Notes: a model not told the origin generated them from the letters alone. Counted from the stretch's first letter, positions 15,841 through 23,150 are shown. The stretch is 64,000 nt of DNA from Lachnospiraceae bacterium (GCA_022845895.1 AP025573.1:2452501-2516500); one strand, 5' to 3'. Program-made: numbers and translations.

Positions 15841-16092
15841 CTAATCGTCCTCCAACAGCTCATGCTCCACGCCTTTGCCGGCATCAAGGGCCTCGATCCC
15901 TCTCTTTATGTGCCTCATGTTGCTGTCCGAATAGAACGGATCAGCGTTAAGCTCAAACGGGATACGATGCTCCCTTGCAACAGCTTTCAGGAAGACGTTG
16001 ACTGCGGTGGACATCGGTATGCCGATCGCGTTCAACGTTGCCTCAGCATTACGCTTAACCTCATCATCGACTCTTACGCTTACCTGTGCCAT
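15841..16092 (-). CDS. DinJ/RelB-type antitoxin
   Basis: The N-terminal RHH (AQVSVRVDDEVKRNAEATLN, MSTAVNVFLKAVAREH) binds DNA, and the C-terminal acidic tail would neutralize the toxin. ATG 16092 is preferred over ATG 16101, because GGAG abuts the latter. The pairing of a DinJ-type antitoxin with a YoeB-type toxin is a common mixed arrangement. Its own operator is probably the 44-bp palindrome just upstream. Confidence 0.82.
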   Translation of the reverse strand: MAQVSVRVDDEVKRNAEATLNAIGIPMSTAVNVFLKAVAREHRIPFELNADPFYSDSNMRHIKRGIEALDAGKGVEHELLEDD

Positions 16093-16125
16093 ATAGCTCA
16101 TCTCCTTTTCTCTTTTCTTGGTTTA

Positions 16126-16191
16126 ATTATAGCACAAATGTACGCATAATGCAAGCATATGTGTAGCATTTGCTATACATATGCTTGCATT
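16126..16191 (-). promoter_or_regulatory. Toxin-antitoxin promoter with 15-bp inverted repeat
   Basis: The minus strand carries TTGCAT (16149-16154), a 17-base spacer and TATAAT (16126-16131). The -35 lies within one arm (16148-16162) of an extended palindrome whose other arm is 16177-16191, with a nested GTAGCA/TGCTAT repeat between. Antitoxin binding there would shut off the operon. Confidence 0.8.
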
Positions 16192-16229
16192 AACTGCTAC
16201 ACTTTCATCGTTTCCAAAATCGCACCGAG

Positions 16230-16257
16230 ATATTCGCATTCGAATGCGAATATAGGA
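16230..16257. promoter_or_regulatory. Perfect 24-bp palindrome (ATTCGCATT-type site 2)
   Basis: ATATTCGCATT and its complement meet at CG (16230-16253), followed by ATAGGA, as at 11193-11219. The site sits between ssb and the toxin-antitoxin promoter. It is distinct from the toxin-antitoxin operator. Confidence 0.6.
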
Positions 16258-16284
16258 AAGACACCTGCTTTCGCAAGTGCCTTT
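16257..16284 (-). terminator. Terminator downstream of ssb
   Basis: AAAGGCAC/GTGTCTTT-type hairpin with the same CTGCTTTCGCAA loop as at 15536-15565. It could end ssb transcription about 110 bases after its stop. Confidence 0.5.
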
Positions 16285-16396
16285 CTATTGGTCGCCCACG
16301 TTTCGTTAAAAATACCCTGCAACCGTTATTGATGTGGTGCCAACCTGTATTGCCAAAGGGCAGGGAATCTACCCTACCCTACCCTGCATGGCTTGC

Positions 16397-16816
16397 TTAG
16401 AACGCGATGTCGTCATCGTAAAGGGTGCTAGTCATAGGATCAACAGCGGACGCGGATGCTGTAGCGGGTACCTGAGCACCGTTGGAAATAGATGACATGA
16501 ACTCGATCTCGTCTACGATGATCTCGATCTTGGAGCGCTTCTGACCCTCGTTGGTCTCCCACTGGCTCCAACGGAGCTTGCCCTCGATGGCTACTTTACT
16601 GCCCTTAGAAAGGAAGCGGGAAACGCTCTGGGCACGGGCACCGAACATCGTGCAGTCGATGAAGTTCGGATAATCCTCCCATTCGCCGGTCTGGCTGTTC
16701 TTGCGGCGGTCGTTCACTGCGATGCCGAAACCCATCACCGGGTTGCCGGAAGCAGTAGTGCGTACCTCGGGGTCGCGGGTGAGGTTGCCAGATACGATAA
16801 CGCGGTTGATAGACAT
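16397..16816 (-). CDS. ssb: Single-stranded DNA-binding protein
   Basis: The 139-aa OB-fold protein has the SSB signature SINRVIVSGNLTRDPEVR and the acidic C-terminal tip DDDIAF used to recruit partner proteins. Element-borne SSB protects DNA during transfer. A promoter with TATAAT lies at 16879-16884. Confidence 0.93.
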   Translation of the reverse strand: MSINRVIVSGNLTRDPEVRTTASGNPVMGFGIAVNDRRKNSQTGEWEDYPNFIDCTMFGARAQSVSRFLSKGSKVAIEGKLRWSQWETNEGQKRSKIEIIVDEIEFMSSISNGAQVPATASASAVDPMTSTLYDDDIAF

Positions 16817-16878
16817 GATGAGCTCCGATCTCTCATGGGTGGCGATTCCTTCCGCTCACCCTTTAACTTGATGACTCA

Positions 16879-16910
16879 ATTATAGCACACCCCAACAGGG
16901 TTATTGGGTT
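16879..16910 (-). promoter_or_regulatory. ssb promoter with degenerate shared operator
   Basis: TATAAT (16879-16884, minus strand) is followed upstream by ACCCTGTTGGGG (about 16889-16900), a variant of the ACAACCC...GGGTTGT operator found at other element promoters, in the same place between -10 and -35. Confidence 0.6.
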
Positions 16911-16970
16911 ATCAGGGCATTAAGTCGCTACTTCACAAACCCTCCACAAACCGCAGGTCAGACCTTGTTT

Positions 16971-17276
16971 TTACCGATTATCAGCCAGCCTAAAACTAAT
17001 CATGAAACGTATTCCATCCCTTATTCCGGCTATGTAGGCATTGTCTACTTGATCGTTGTCGGCGGCGGTTTGAGTTGCCATGTAACGCCTCACCGCCTCT
17101 CTTTGCCTTGCCGTGAGCTCTTCGAGAACGCACATGTACGCGCCTTCTGCCTCGGCGTTGATGGCTTCGCTTTCCCTTGCCTCTATGTTGCTTTCCTGCA
17201 ATATGCGCATGTCCTTGTCTCGGATCTTTGCAAGGGCATCTTTCACGGTTCTTTGAAATTCTCTTTCTTCCAGCAC
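16971..17276 (-). CDS. Hypothetical helical protein (101 aa)
   Basis: GTG 17276 is chosen because GGAGG lies seven bases upstream. The protein is almost wholly helical and charged (EEREFQRTVKDALAKIRDKD, LEELTARQREAVRRYM). Encoded between the DUF3102-type gene and ssb. No family recognised. Confidence 0.55.
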   Translation of the reverse strand: MLEEREFQRTVKDALAKIRDKDMRILQESNIEARESEAINAEAEGAYMCVLEELTARQREAVRRYMATQTAADNDQVDNAYIAGIRDGIRFMISFRLADNR

Positions 17277-17355
17277 CTCTGTTCCCTCCTTTCGGTTTTC
17301 TCTTTTATTTGCCCCCACCCGGTTGGGCGGGGGTCTTGCTACCCATTGCATGGCA

Positions 17356-18483
17356 TTAGGCTGTGAGCTTCTTGCGAACCTTGGTTTCCACAGCGTGCAT
17401 GGACTTGTTAACCTCTGTCATCATCTTCTTGGCTGTCACACGGTCGAACTTGCCAACGCTTTCGATGATTCCCATAACCTGCTCGTAGCTTTTGAGCAAC
17501 TGCTCCATGGCGTAGGTTGCCTTGCCGAGTGTGGCAACCTCGGAGTTCTTGCTCTGCTCCTTCAAGAGGTCTTTTCTTGTCGATGCCATCTCTTTCCTGT
17601 GCTCTTCAACGGCTTTCGAGAAACGCTTCGCCGACTCCTCTATCTCCTTGTCCTTGGCATTCAGTTCCTCTTGGAAGTTCTTTCGCTCCTCTTCACGGAT
17701 GGCTTCAAGCTCTGCTTTATGCTTGCTGTTCATCTTCGCAAGCTCTTCCTGCAATGCGTCCACTTCCTCGTTGGTGCGGGCGAGCTCTTCGCGGCTCTGC
17801 TTGATGGCGGCCTCTACCTGTGCCTTTGCCTCGGTATCCTTGCTTTCGATAAGCTCGGCTTGTCGCTTCTTCTGCTGTTCAAGCTCCCTTTCTATCCGGG
17901 ACTTGTCGGCCAATGCCTTTTCGGCCTGCTCCTTGTAGCGAGCGTTTTCCTGCTCATGGCGCTTCTGGGCCTCGGCGAGGGCGGCTTTGGTGCTTGACTG
18001 TTCCTCGGCGAGCTCGGCTTTCTTCTTGGCAAGCTCCTCTTTAAGCTCACGGATAGTCATGTCCTTTGCGTTGTTCTGCTCAGCGAACTTTTCACGCTCC
18101 TCTGCTGGGATCTCGAGCAATGCCACGGCCTGCGTGACGCTTAAATTCGCAATTGACTGCGATTTTGACGCTATGCCGCTCGCGCCGTACTCCGCATAGA
18201 GCTTCATCATGTTGTTCGCGGTACGCTGGGAATAGTTCACCCTCTCTTTCAGCCAATTGCCCCATTCCCCATGCTTCACCATGGCTTTGGCTTCTGTAAG
18301 GCGCTTGCCAAGCTCTATGAAGTTCATCAGAACCATCTGCTTGGTCTGCTCGGTAATCAAGTTAATCTCACTTGCGAGTTGGGCTTCGCGTGCCATGTCT
18401 TTTTCCTCTACATATGCCACCTGCACTGCCTGTGCCTTTACTGCTGTTACCTCTGTTGTTTCGTTTCTTTTCGCTTTCGTCAT
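17356..18483 (-). CDS. DUF3102-type coiled-coil protein (375 aa)
   Basis: Residues about 30-125 match the DUF3102 pattern (ITEQTKQMVLMNFIELGKRL, EWGNWLKERVNYSQRTANN). Family members occur on plasmids, phages and conjugative elements next to ParA/ParB genes. The rest to about residue 320 is a long coiled coil rich in Glu/Lys/Ala. A DNA-associated structural role is likely. Start ATG 18483 with AGGAGG; upstream begins the structured gene-free stretch. Confidence 0.75.
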   Translation of the reverse strand: MTKAKRNETTEVTAVKAQAVQVAYVEEKDMAREAQLASEINLITEQTKQMVLMNFIELGKRLTEAKAMVKHGEWGNWLKERVNYSQRTANNMMKLYAEYGASGIASKSQSIANLSVTQAVALLEIPAEEREKFAEQNNAKDMTIRELKEELAKKKAELAEEQSSTKAALAEAQKRHEQENARYKEQAEKALADKSRIERELEQQKKRQAELIESKDTEAKAQVEAAIKQSREELARTNEEVDALQEELAKMNSKHKAELEAIREEERKNFQEELNAKDKEIEESAKRFSKAVEEHRKEMASTRKDLLKEQSKNSEVATLGKATYAMEQLLKSYEQVMGIIESVGKFDRVTAKKMMTEVNKSMHAVETKVRKKLTA

Positions 18484-18589
18484 GAAAACTTCCTCCTTTT
18501 GATTTGTTGAATTTGGTTCAAGCACTGTCTTGAAGCAACGGTGCTTATGCTGTTGATGGGTGCGAGCGCAGCGGAGCGACGGAGCTAAT

Positions 18590-18690
18590 CAAGGGCGATG
18601 GGTGCGCATCCCAGCACCCGGAGTCTTTTTGCAAGTTGTTGAGGGAGGAACGGACTCAAGAAGTTGCAAAAAGATGCTTGCACCCTTGGT
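18590..18690 (+). other. Nested inverted repeat in gene-free stretch
   Basis: GGGTGC (about 18600) pairs with GCACCC (about 18684), enclosing TCTTTTTGCAA (about 18625) facing TTGCAAAAAGA (about 18664). The 100-base structure opens the 18.5-19.3 kb series of modules B, C and A. No coding region is seen from 18484 to 19323. Confidence 0.45.
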
Positions 18691-18766
18691 GGTTGCGAGG
18701 GAGCGGCATATACTTGCCCATCCAACAGATAAGTACCGCCAACGCAAGTTGGGGATCCTTTTGGAA

Positions 18767-18872
18767 GCCCGCTGTGGGAAGGTCTGCGGAGGGCACTCCT
18801 GCAGTCCGTAGCTGAGCTTTCCATGGCGGGCGGTGCAGGTGGAGTGAGTGGATCGCGCTCTGAGCGTGATCC
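18767..18872 (+). ncRNA. Structured module B, copy 1
   Basis: The arms GCCCGCTGTGGGAAG (18767-18781) and CTTTCCATGGCGGGC (18817-18831) pair over their full length if G-U pairs are allowed on the plus strand; the minus strand would give A-C mismatches. Inside is GGGC/GTCC with GTAGCTGAG. An 11-bp hairpin (18850-18872) follows, then CTAAGGAACGGAACCGG, shared with copy 2. Confidence 0.55.
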
Positions 18873-18950
18873 TAAGGAACGGAACCGGGCGATCTGGGGC
18901 GTGCCGAGGATTGGCACGGCTTCCTTTCTGCGGCGGTGAGCTTCGTTTGG

Positions 18951-19022
18951 CTCACGCATGGCTGATGACCCGGGTTTCGGGGACATCAGGTAAGCGGTGC
19001 TGCGCACCGATTGATACGCTCG
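18951..19022 (+). ncRNA. Structured module C, copy 2
   Basis: CTCACGCATGGCTGAT is followed by the stem CGGTGC/GCACCG (18995-19009) and ATTGATACGCTCG. Three of the six stem pairs differ from copy 1 with pairing preserved. Confidence 0.45.
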
Positions 19023-19069
19023 CGGTGCTCGCTGAGATTTTTTTCTTTGAAAAGAGATTGGGAAACATA

Positions 19070-19220
19070 AAAGGCGCTCCCCCTAAAAGCAAGCCGGGGA
19101 GCGCCCTCTAGGGGTGATTTTAGGCGGTGGAGGTTTTTGCACATCTCCATGATCCTGACGCTCGAAGGGCACCACTAAAGCCCGTAGGAGTCGGGATTGT
19201 GGGAATGTGTGAAAACCGGG
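19070..19220 (+). ncRNA. Structured module A, copy 2
   Basis: A hairpin GGCGCTCCCC/GGGGAGCGCC (about 19072-19104) overlaps the usual module-A hairpin and TTAGGCGGTGG. The long stem (19132-19148 with 19201-19217) has changed on both arms relative to the other copies (CACAT with ATGTG instead of CACTTT with AAAGTG). The loop is ACCACTAAA. The flank GGTTGCCCAGGCTTCGCGGC is shared with copy 3. Confidence 0.6.
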
Positions 19221-19323
19221 CGGGAGGTTAGGTTGCCCAGGCTTCGCGGCTCAGACCGTGGAGCCTGGGCCGGGTATGGAAAAGGGCTGCGACCCGTGGG
19301 GTTCGGGTGCAGCCCTTTGGTGG

Positions 19324-19494
19324 CTAGTAGTCGCAATTGCGCTTCAGCTCGAAGGCGGCAAGCTCGTAGGCTTCGGCTTTGGCGGCGTATTGAGCTTTCG
19401 TTAGCTCATCCTGCTCGCGGTGGGACTTCTTCTCGAACTCGCTTGCCAGCTGCTCGAAGTACTCTATGGTTTCCTGTACGGTACGCTTGGGCAT
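19324..19494 (-). CDS. Small helical protein (56 aa)
   Basis: ATG 19494 lies seven bases after AGGA-type purines. The chain is a single charged helix pair (VQETIEYFEQLASEFEKKSH, ATKAEAYELAAFELKR-like). It follows the YraN-like gene by 82 bases and probably shares its promoter. Function unknown. Confidence 0.55.
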   Translation of the reverse strand: MPKRTVQETIEYFEQLASEFEKKSHREQDELTKAQYAAKAEAYELAAFELKRNCDY

Positions 19495-19576
19495 TTTCCT
19501 GCTCCTAACTGGTTGGTTTCGGTTCGGTGGGTAGGGCGGGCACTGATTCGCGCCCGCCCTGCGGGGATTGGGCTGC

Positions 19577-19972
19577 CTAGGCAGCTTCCAGGGCATTCTT
19601 GTGATAGCGGAGGACAGCCCTGCCTTCGCCCCAAGCCGCAATCGAGATTATGTCGAACCTGATGCGGATGTTCATGGGAGATTCGTTGCTCATCAGATAG
19701 CTCATCGCTATGCCTTCGAGGCGGCGGCGCTTGGCGTTGTCCACCGCCTCGTTCGGGAACTGCGGGTCGCTGCTGTGGGCGAAACGCGTCATTACCTCCA
19801 CGAAGCACATGCAGTTCTCCCCGTCCATGGCAACGAAATCGACCTCGCCCTGATCGCAGGAGTAGCCGTCTTCCACAATCCTGAGGCCATTGCGTACAAG
19901 GTAGTTCCTCGCGGCGATATGCCCACGCATCGCGAGCGGCATCTTCTTCGTGGTTTTCTCTACGGTGGTCAT
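19577..19972 (-). CDS. YraN/UPF0102-like nuclease-fold protein, altered motif
   Basis: The 131-aa protein follows the UPF0102 pattern: RGHIAARNYLVRNGLRIVE, then GEVDFVAMDGENCMCFVEV. In the family the last motif reads FVEVKxR, a restriction-endonuclease-like D...E-K site. Here the Lys is Met (FVEVMTR, codon ATG), so nuclease activity may be lost or altered. It is driven by the operator-type promoter at 20014-20042. Confidence 0.7.
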   Translation of the reverse strand: MTTVEKTTKKMPLAMRGHIAARNYLVRNGLRIVEDGYSCDQGEVDFVAMDGENCMCFVEVMTRFAHSSDPQFPNEAVDNAKRRRLEGIAMSYLMSNESPMNIRIRFDIISIAAWGEGRAVLRYHKNALEAA

Positions 19973-20013
19973 TTCGGTCTCCTATCTATCCGTGACCTTT
20001 ACGCTGTAACCCT

Positions 20014-20042
20014 ATTATAGCACAACCCCGTTGGGTTGTTAG
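20014..20042 (-). promoter_or_regulatory. Shared operator-promoter, copy 1
   Basis: Minus strand: CTAACA (20037-20042), 17 bases, TATAAT (20014-20019). The spacer contains the palindrome ACAACCC-CGTT-GGGTTGT (20022-20039). Drives the YraN-like gene. Confidence 0.75.
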
Positions 20043-20076
20043 GGCACAACACATAGAATAACCGCAGGTGAGCATA

Positions 20077-20104
20077 GAAAAAGGAGGGTTTTTACCCTCC
20101 TTTG
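20077..20104 (-). terminator. Terminator of the 20109-20506 pair
   Basis: AAAGGAGGG and CCCTCCTTT pair with a T-run on the minus strand, five bases after the 66-aa gene. The same terminator-plus-leader cassette recurs at 21790 and 25047. Confidence 0.8.
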
Positions 20105-20108
20105 ACTG

Positions 20109-20309
20109 TTAGTTTTCTGTGAGCCAGGTATCTGTGAACCATGCACCGTCCAGGTACTCGCTGAACTTGGTATCATCTGGGTCACGGTCGAGCGCCTTCA
20201 GCTCTTCCAGAACGTACTCTTCCCACTCTTCCTCTGGAAGGTTGTCGGGAACGTCCACGATGTACTCCTCACGGTATATCGCTTCGCGGCAGTAAACCCG
20301 CTTCGTCAT
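20109..20309 (-). CDS. Small acidic protein (66 aa)
   Basis: ATG 20309 follows AAGGAGGAGC. The sequence begins MTKRVYCREAIYREEYIVDV and is rich in Glu, Asp and Trp, as in small DNA-mimic or DUF-type phage proteins. This is only a compositional likeness. It lies 23 bases after the zinc-ribbon gene. Confidence 0.55.
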   Translation of the reverse strand: MTKRVYCREAIYREEYIVDVPDNLPEEEWEEYVLEELKALDRDPDDTKFSEYLDGAWFTDTWLTEN

Positions 20310-20332
20310 GATTGCTCCTCCTTGGGTTCTCG

Positions 20333-20506
20333 CTACTTGGACTCGGTGGTGAGGGTTGCCAGCTTCACGCCCTTTTGGAGGTCGCAGCCGCACTGCCCGC
20401 AATATGCGATATACGGCTTCACAGGCTTCTTGCACAGAGGGCAGATGCCCTGCTCGTGCGCCTGCTTTGCCGCCTTGCGGGCTTCGATTCGCCTTGGAAT
20501 GCTCAT
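20333..20506 (-). CDS. Small zinc-ribbon protein (57 aa)
   Basis: CPLCKKPVKPYIAYCGQCGC forms a CxxC...CxxC ribbon after a basic N-terminus. ATG 20506 is the first start after the operator-type promoter at 20544-20572. It probably binds nucleic acid; no specific function is visible. Confidence 0.6.
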   Translation of the reverse strand: MSIPRRIEARKAAKQAHEQGICPLCKKPVKPYIAYCGQCGCDLQKGVKLATLTTESK

Positions 20507-20543
20507 TGTCTCTCCTATCTGTTGACCTTTACGCTGTAACCCT

Positions 20544-20572
20544 ATTATATCACAACCCTGTTGGGTTGTTAG
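20544..20572 (-). promoter_or_regulatory. Shared operator-promoter, copy 2
   Basis: CTAACA (20567-20572), 17 bases and TATAAT (20544-20549) on the minus strand, with palindrome ACAACCC-TGTT-GGGTTGT (20552-20569). Drives the zinc-ribbon and 66-aa genes. Confidence 0.75.
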
Positions 20573-20601
20573 GACACAACATAAGAAAACATGCCGATGA
20601 G

Positions 20602-20745
20602 CTGGGGGGTTCGAGCGGGACGCACCCATGCGACCAGGAGCTTTTCGGTTCTATAAGCCGAAATTTCAAGGTGGGGTTTTTCCACACCAAGGCGTTTCGC
20701 CGTCTGTGGGAAAACCGCTTGGGGATGCTGGGATGCGTTTCGCCG
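20602..20745 (+). ncRNA. Structured module D, copy 1
   Basis: TGAGCTGGG and GCGGGACG are followed by a hairpin (TTTCGG...CCGAAA, 20643-20663). Then comes a long stem GGTTTTTCCACA (20675-20686) with TGTGGGAAAACC (20705-20716) that encloses GGCG-TTT-CGCC. The single non-Watson-Crick pair is U-G on the plus strand. The copy at 22722 is identical across the long stem but differs in the bases before and after it. Confidence 0.5.
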
Positions 20746-20908
20746 TCCTGATTGGTGCTGCTATGAGCCTGCTTTTCGCTAGGAGACAAGAAAGGCAGAT
20801 GCCCGTTACACGAAAACCTTGGGACATCTGCCATGGCCATAATATGGGTGCGGCCGTGACTGGATGGAACCGCACCGCAACGGCAATCTTAGCATATGGG
20901 TTGAGCCG

Positions 20909-21110
20909 GATTCCCCTCTGAGGGGGATCATAGGCGGTGGAGGGTTTTCCACTTTTCCATGATTCCGGCGCTCGAAGGGCACTACTAAAGCCCGTAGGAG
21001 TCGGGATTGTGGGAAAGTGCGTAAACCCGGGCGGGCGGTTAGGTTGCCCAGGCTTCGCGGCTTAGACCGTGGAGCCTGGGTCGGGCATGAGAAGGGGCTG
21101 CGACCCGTTC
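20909..21110 (+). ncRNA. Structured module A, copy 3
   Basis: The hairpin (20909-20929) and ATAGGCGGTGG precede the long stem (20942-20958 with 21011-21028) around ACTACTAAAG. The 3' extension GGTTGCCCAGGCTTCGCGGC forms a further hairpin with GAGCCTGGG, as in copy 2. It stands between the DinJ/YafQ terminator and module D1. Confidence 0.6.
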
Positions 21111-21117
21111 GGATAAG

Positions 21118-21142
21118 AGAAGGAGGGCAATAGCCCTCCTTG
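21118..21142 (-). terminator. Terminator of the YafQ/DinJ operon
   Basis: AAGGAGGGC and GCCCTCCTT pair 13 bases after the toxin gene. The T-run is short (TTCTC). Confidence 0.6.
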
Positions 21143-21154
21143 AACTCGATTCCC

Positions 21155-21427
21155 CTATTCCAAAACATCGGAGTGAGTTCCCAACCTTACCGCCATCACG
21201 GCTTGGCACTCATAGTTGTAACGGTATATAAGCACCAAATCCGGCTCAATGTGACATTCGCGGTGGCCTTTGTAGTTCCCTTTCAACGCATGGTCTTTCA
21301 TTCTTTCAGGCAGCTCTACCCCGTCACGCAACCAAACCAACGTTTGATTGACTTTCTCCATATCGATGCCGCGTTTCATACAGACCTTGTAGTCCTTTTT
21401 GTATCTTGCAGTAAATCGAATCTGCAT
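21155..21427 (-). CDS. yafQ: YafQ-family mRNA interferase toxin
   Basis: The 90-aa protein carries the YafQ pattern: RYKKDYKVCMKRG, DHALKGNYKGHRECHIEPDLVLIYRY and a C-terminal LGTHSDVL, including the conserved His residues of the RelE/YafQ fold. It lies three bases after the DinJ-type antitoxin gene. It is the second toxin-antitoxin pair of the element. Confidence 0.88.
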   Translation of the reverse strand: MQIRFTARYKKDYKVCMKRGIDMEKVNQTLVWLRDGVELPERMKDHALKGNYKGHRECHIEPDLVLIYRYNYECQAVMAVRLGTHSDVLE

Positions 21428-21430
21428 GAA

Positions 21431-21709
21431 TCAACGCTCCAATTCGGCGATCATGTCATCGATTGAATCAAACCCCCGCGACACACCGACCATGTTCGCA
21501 GAGTCCTCCATCGCCTGAAGAGTTTCCTTGTTGAACCCATATGGGTTCCTGGTATCAAAAGGAAGTCCCTTGCACTTGTTTACCGCCGACACGAACATGC
21601 GGATAGCGTTCGATGGGGAAAGCCCGATACTGTCGCAAACCTCATTGAACGCCGCCTTCTCCTCTGGCTTCACTTTGGCAGAAAGCGTTGCCATTGTTGC
21701 CGTTGCCAT
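21431..21709 (-). CDS. dinJ: DinJ-type antitoxin
   Basis: An RHH N-terminus (ATLSAKVKPEEKAAFNEVCD, LSPSNAIRMFVSAVNK) and the DinJ-like LPFDTRNPYGFNKETLQAME give the family. The C-terminal acidic helix should hold the toxin. GGAG lies five to six bases before ATG. The palindrome at 21733-21751 is its likely operator. Confidence 0.85.
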   Translation of the reverse strand: MATATMATLSAKVKPEEKAAFNEVCDSIGLSPSNAIRMFVSAVNKCKGLPFDTRNPYGFNKETLQAMEDSANMVGVSRGFDSIDDMIAELER

Positions 21710-21732
21710 TTCAGCTCCGATCTCTTAGGTAT

Positions 21733-21751
21733 TACTATGTATCACATAGTA
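21733..21751 (-). promoter_or_regulatory. DinJ/YafQ operator
   Basis: TACTATGT and ACATAGTA form a perfect palindrome around ATC, 24 bases before the antitoxin start. TATACT (minus strand) overlaps one arm and may be the -10. Confidence 0.65.
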
Positions 21752-21789
21752 TACCATAACATAATATCCGATAAGCGCAGATGAGCATA

Positions 21790-21815
21790 GAAAAAGGAGG
21801 GCTTTTGCCCTCCTT
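21790..21815 (-). terminator. Terminator of the 270-aa gene
   Basis: AAGGAGGGC/GCCCTCCTT with TTTTTC on the minus strand, three bases after the stop at 21818. Confidence 0.8.
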
Positions 21816-21817
21816 GG

Positions 21818-22630
21818 TTAGCGTGCAAGATGCTGGTATTCGCCCCATGTCTTGAAGTCAAAGCAGGTGCAGTGAAACGTGTTGGGATTCACTCCGTCAA
21901 CGTAAAGAATCACGCCTTTCTCCCACTCGCTGATCTTGAAGCGAACATCTCGGCTCTCCCACCACGCAACGGCTTCGGCTCCTGCATCGGTATCCAAGAA
22001 TGTTTCCCAGTCAGACTCGTCCATACTGGTTTTGATCCCAATGTACCCATTTGCTTCCGTCAGCTCCCAAAGCAAACGCTCGTGAAAGCTGCCCCTATCG
22101 TTCAGCGCTGCAAGCATGTCACGGCGAACCTTTTTTTCAAACTCGGTTGCCGCCTTGCGCTCGGCTTGCTTGCGCTCGGCCTGCTTCTCGGCTCGAACGG
22201 CTTTCAGGCTTTTGGGGGCTTCTGGCTCGTAGTAGCACAGATTCGCGACTGCAAAGGGAGCATTGAACTCGCCAGCACGAACAAGCTCCTCGCTTAGGAC
22301 TTCCGTCACCTCGTACTTTTTGCCGTCCTTGCAGTACACCAGATCGCCTACATAGCAGGTTACGCCGTCTGCGGTCTTGAAGGACGGCACAGGGCGGCAC
22401 ATGGCCTTGAAATAGCGGTCTGCCACGAGCTTCCATGCTTCGAAGGTTCGCACGAACTCGTCCTCGCTTGGCATCAAGACGCATTCCATGGTGTCGCGTG
22501 CCCAATCCTCGTAATCGTTAAGCAGCATCTCTGCGAATCCCGCGAAGTTGCTGCTTGCCGTATCCATCCACTCGGGAAGGAGCTTCGCTACCAGGTTCTC
22601 TGCTTCTGCAAGGTTCATTTCGGTGGTCAT
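21818..22630 (-). CDS. Hypothetical element protein (270 aa)
   Basis: A soluble protein whose middle part (about residues 85-125) looks like a small beta-barrel (VTCYVGDLVYCKDGKKYEVT). A basic coiled helix follows (KAVRAEKQAERKQAERK), then a C-terminal mixed domain with several Trp. No catalytic motif is recognised. It is alone under operator-type promoter copy 3. Confidence 0.6.
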   Translation of the reverse strand: MTTEMNLAEAENLVAKLLPEWMDTASSNFAGFAEMLLNDYEDWARDTMECVLMPSEDEFVRTFEAWKLVADRYFKAMCRPVPSFKTADGVTCYVGDLVYCKDGKKYEVTEVLSEELVRAGEFNAPFAVANLCYYEPEAPKSLKAVRAEKQAERKQAERKAATEFEKKVRRDMLAALNDRGSFHERLLWELTEANGYIGIKTSMDESDWETFLDTDAGAEAVAWWESRDVRFKISEWEKGVILYVDGVNPNTFHCTCFDFKTWGEYQHLAR

Positions 22631-22670
22631 TTCGGTCTCCTAACTACCGTATGTCTTACGCTGTAACCTA

Positions 22671-22702
22671 ATTATATCACAACCCTGTTAGGTTGTTGGG
22701 TT
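22671..22702 (-). promoter_or_regulatory. Shared operator-promoter, copy 3
   Basis: TATAAT (22671-22676, minus strand), palindrome ACAACCT-AACA-GGGTTGT (22679-22696) and CCAACA as -35. A second GTTGGGTTGTG lies just upstream, possibly another half-site. Drives the 270-aa gene. Confidence 0.7.
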
Positions 22703-22721
22703 GTGATATAAAGAAATGTGG

Positions 22722-22870
22722 CTTTGAGCTGGGATTTCCCGGGCGGGACGATCTTCCTTGTCGGAAGGCTTTTCGGTTCTATAAGCCGAAACATCATGGT
22801 GGGGTTTTTCCACACCAAGGCGTTTCGCCGTCTGTGGGAAAACCGCTTGGGGATGTTGGGATGCGGTGGT
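22722..22870 (+). ncRNA. Structured module D, copy 2
   Basis: Same order as copy 1: GAGCTGGG, GCGGGACG, a short stem CTTCC/GGAAG, then the TTTCGG hairpin (22771-22791) and the long stem (22803-22814 with 22833-22844). The short stem differs from copy 1. Followed directly by module C3. Confidence 0.5.
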
Positions 22871-22910
22871 GTTGCAAGGTTGTTGGGTTGCGAAGGTGTT
22901 TGGTTATAGG

Positions 22911-23003
22911 GGCTCACGCACAGCTGATGCTACCGACTGGAAGGGCTTCAGGTGATGCACTCGCTTGCGCTCGTTGAACGGCTTACGCCGATGAATACGC
23001 TCG
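22911..23003 (+). ncRNA. Structured module C, copy 3
   Basis: GGCTCACGCACAGCTGAT, the CACTCGCTTGCGCTCG hairpin, then a shorter stem CGGC/GCCG (22979-22990) and ATGAATACGCTCG. Pairing is kept though the stem sequence differs from copies 1, 2 and 4. Confidence 0.45.
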
Positions 23004-23042
23004 CGCTGCTCGCTGAGTCTATGGGAATCTGAAAACAACAAG

Positions 23043-23083
23043 AGGACCCATGCAACGTGAGTTCGAGGCGTTGCATGGGTCCT
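23043..23083 (+). other. Perfect 15-bp hairpin between modules
   Basis: AGGACCCATGCAACG and CGTTGCATGGGTCCT enclose about 11 bases. CCTATGCAG and CTGCATAG (about 23096-23126) form a second stem next to it. There is no T-run, so it is not a terminator. Confidence 0.45.
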
Positions 23084-23150
23084 GACAAGAGAAAGCCTAT
23101 GCAGTGAAAGAAGCGTATCTGCATAGCGGGTGACATCGAGTATAGCAGAA

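Noticed and set aside
20675-20716. DnaA boxes (TTTTCCACA-like) forming a replication origin
   Set aside because: The matches are explained as arms of the module stems and are not clustered as directly repeated boxes; no replication initiator is nearby.
20960-21010. REP elements with GTAG head (RAYT-type)
   Set aside because: GTAG occurs inside the modules, but the large compound structure and lack of a HUH transposase in the window do not fit classical REPs.
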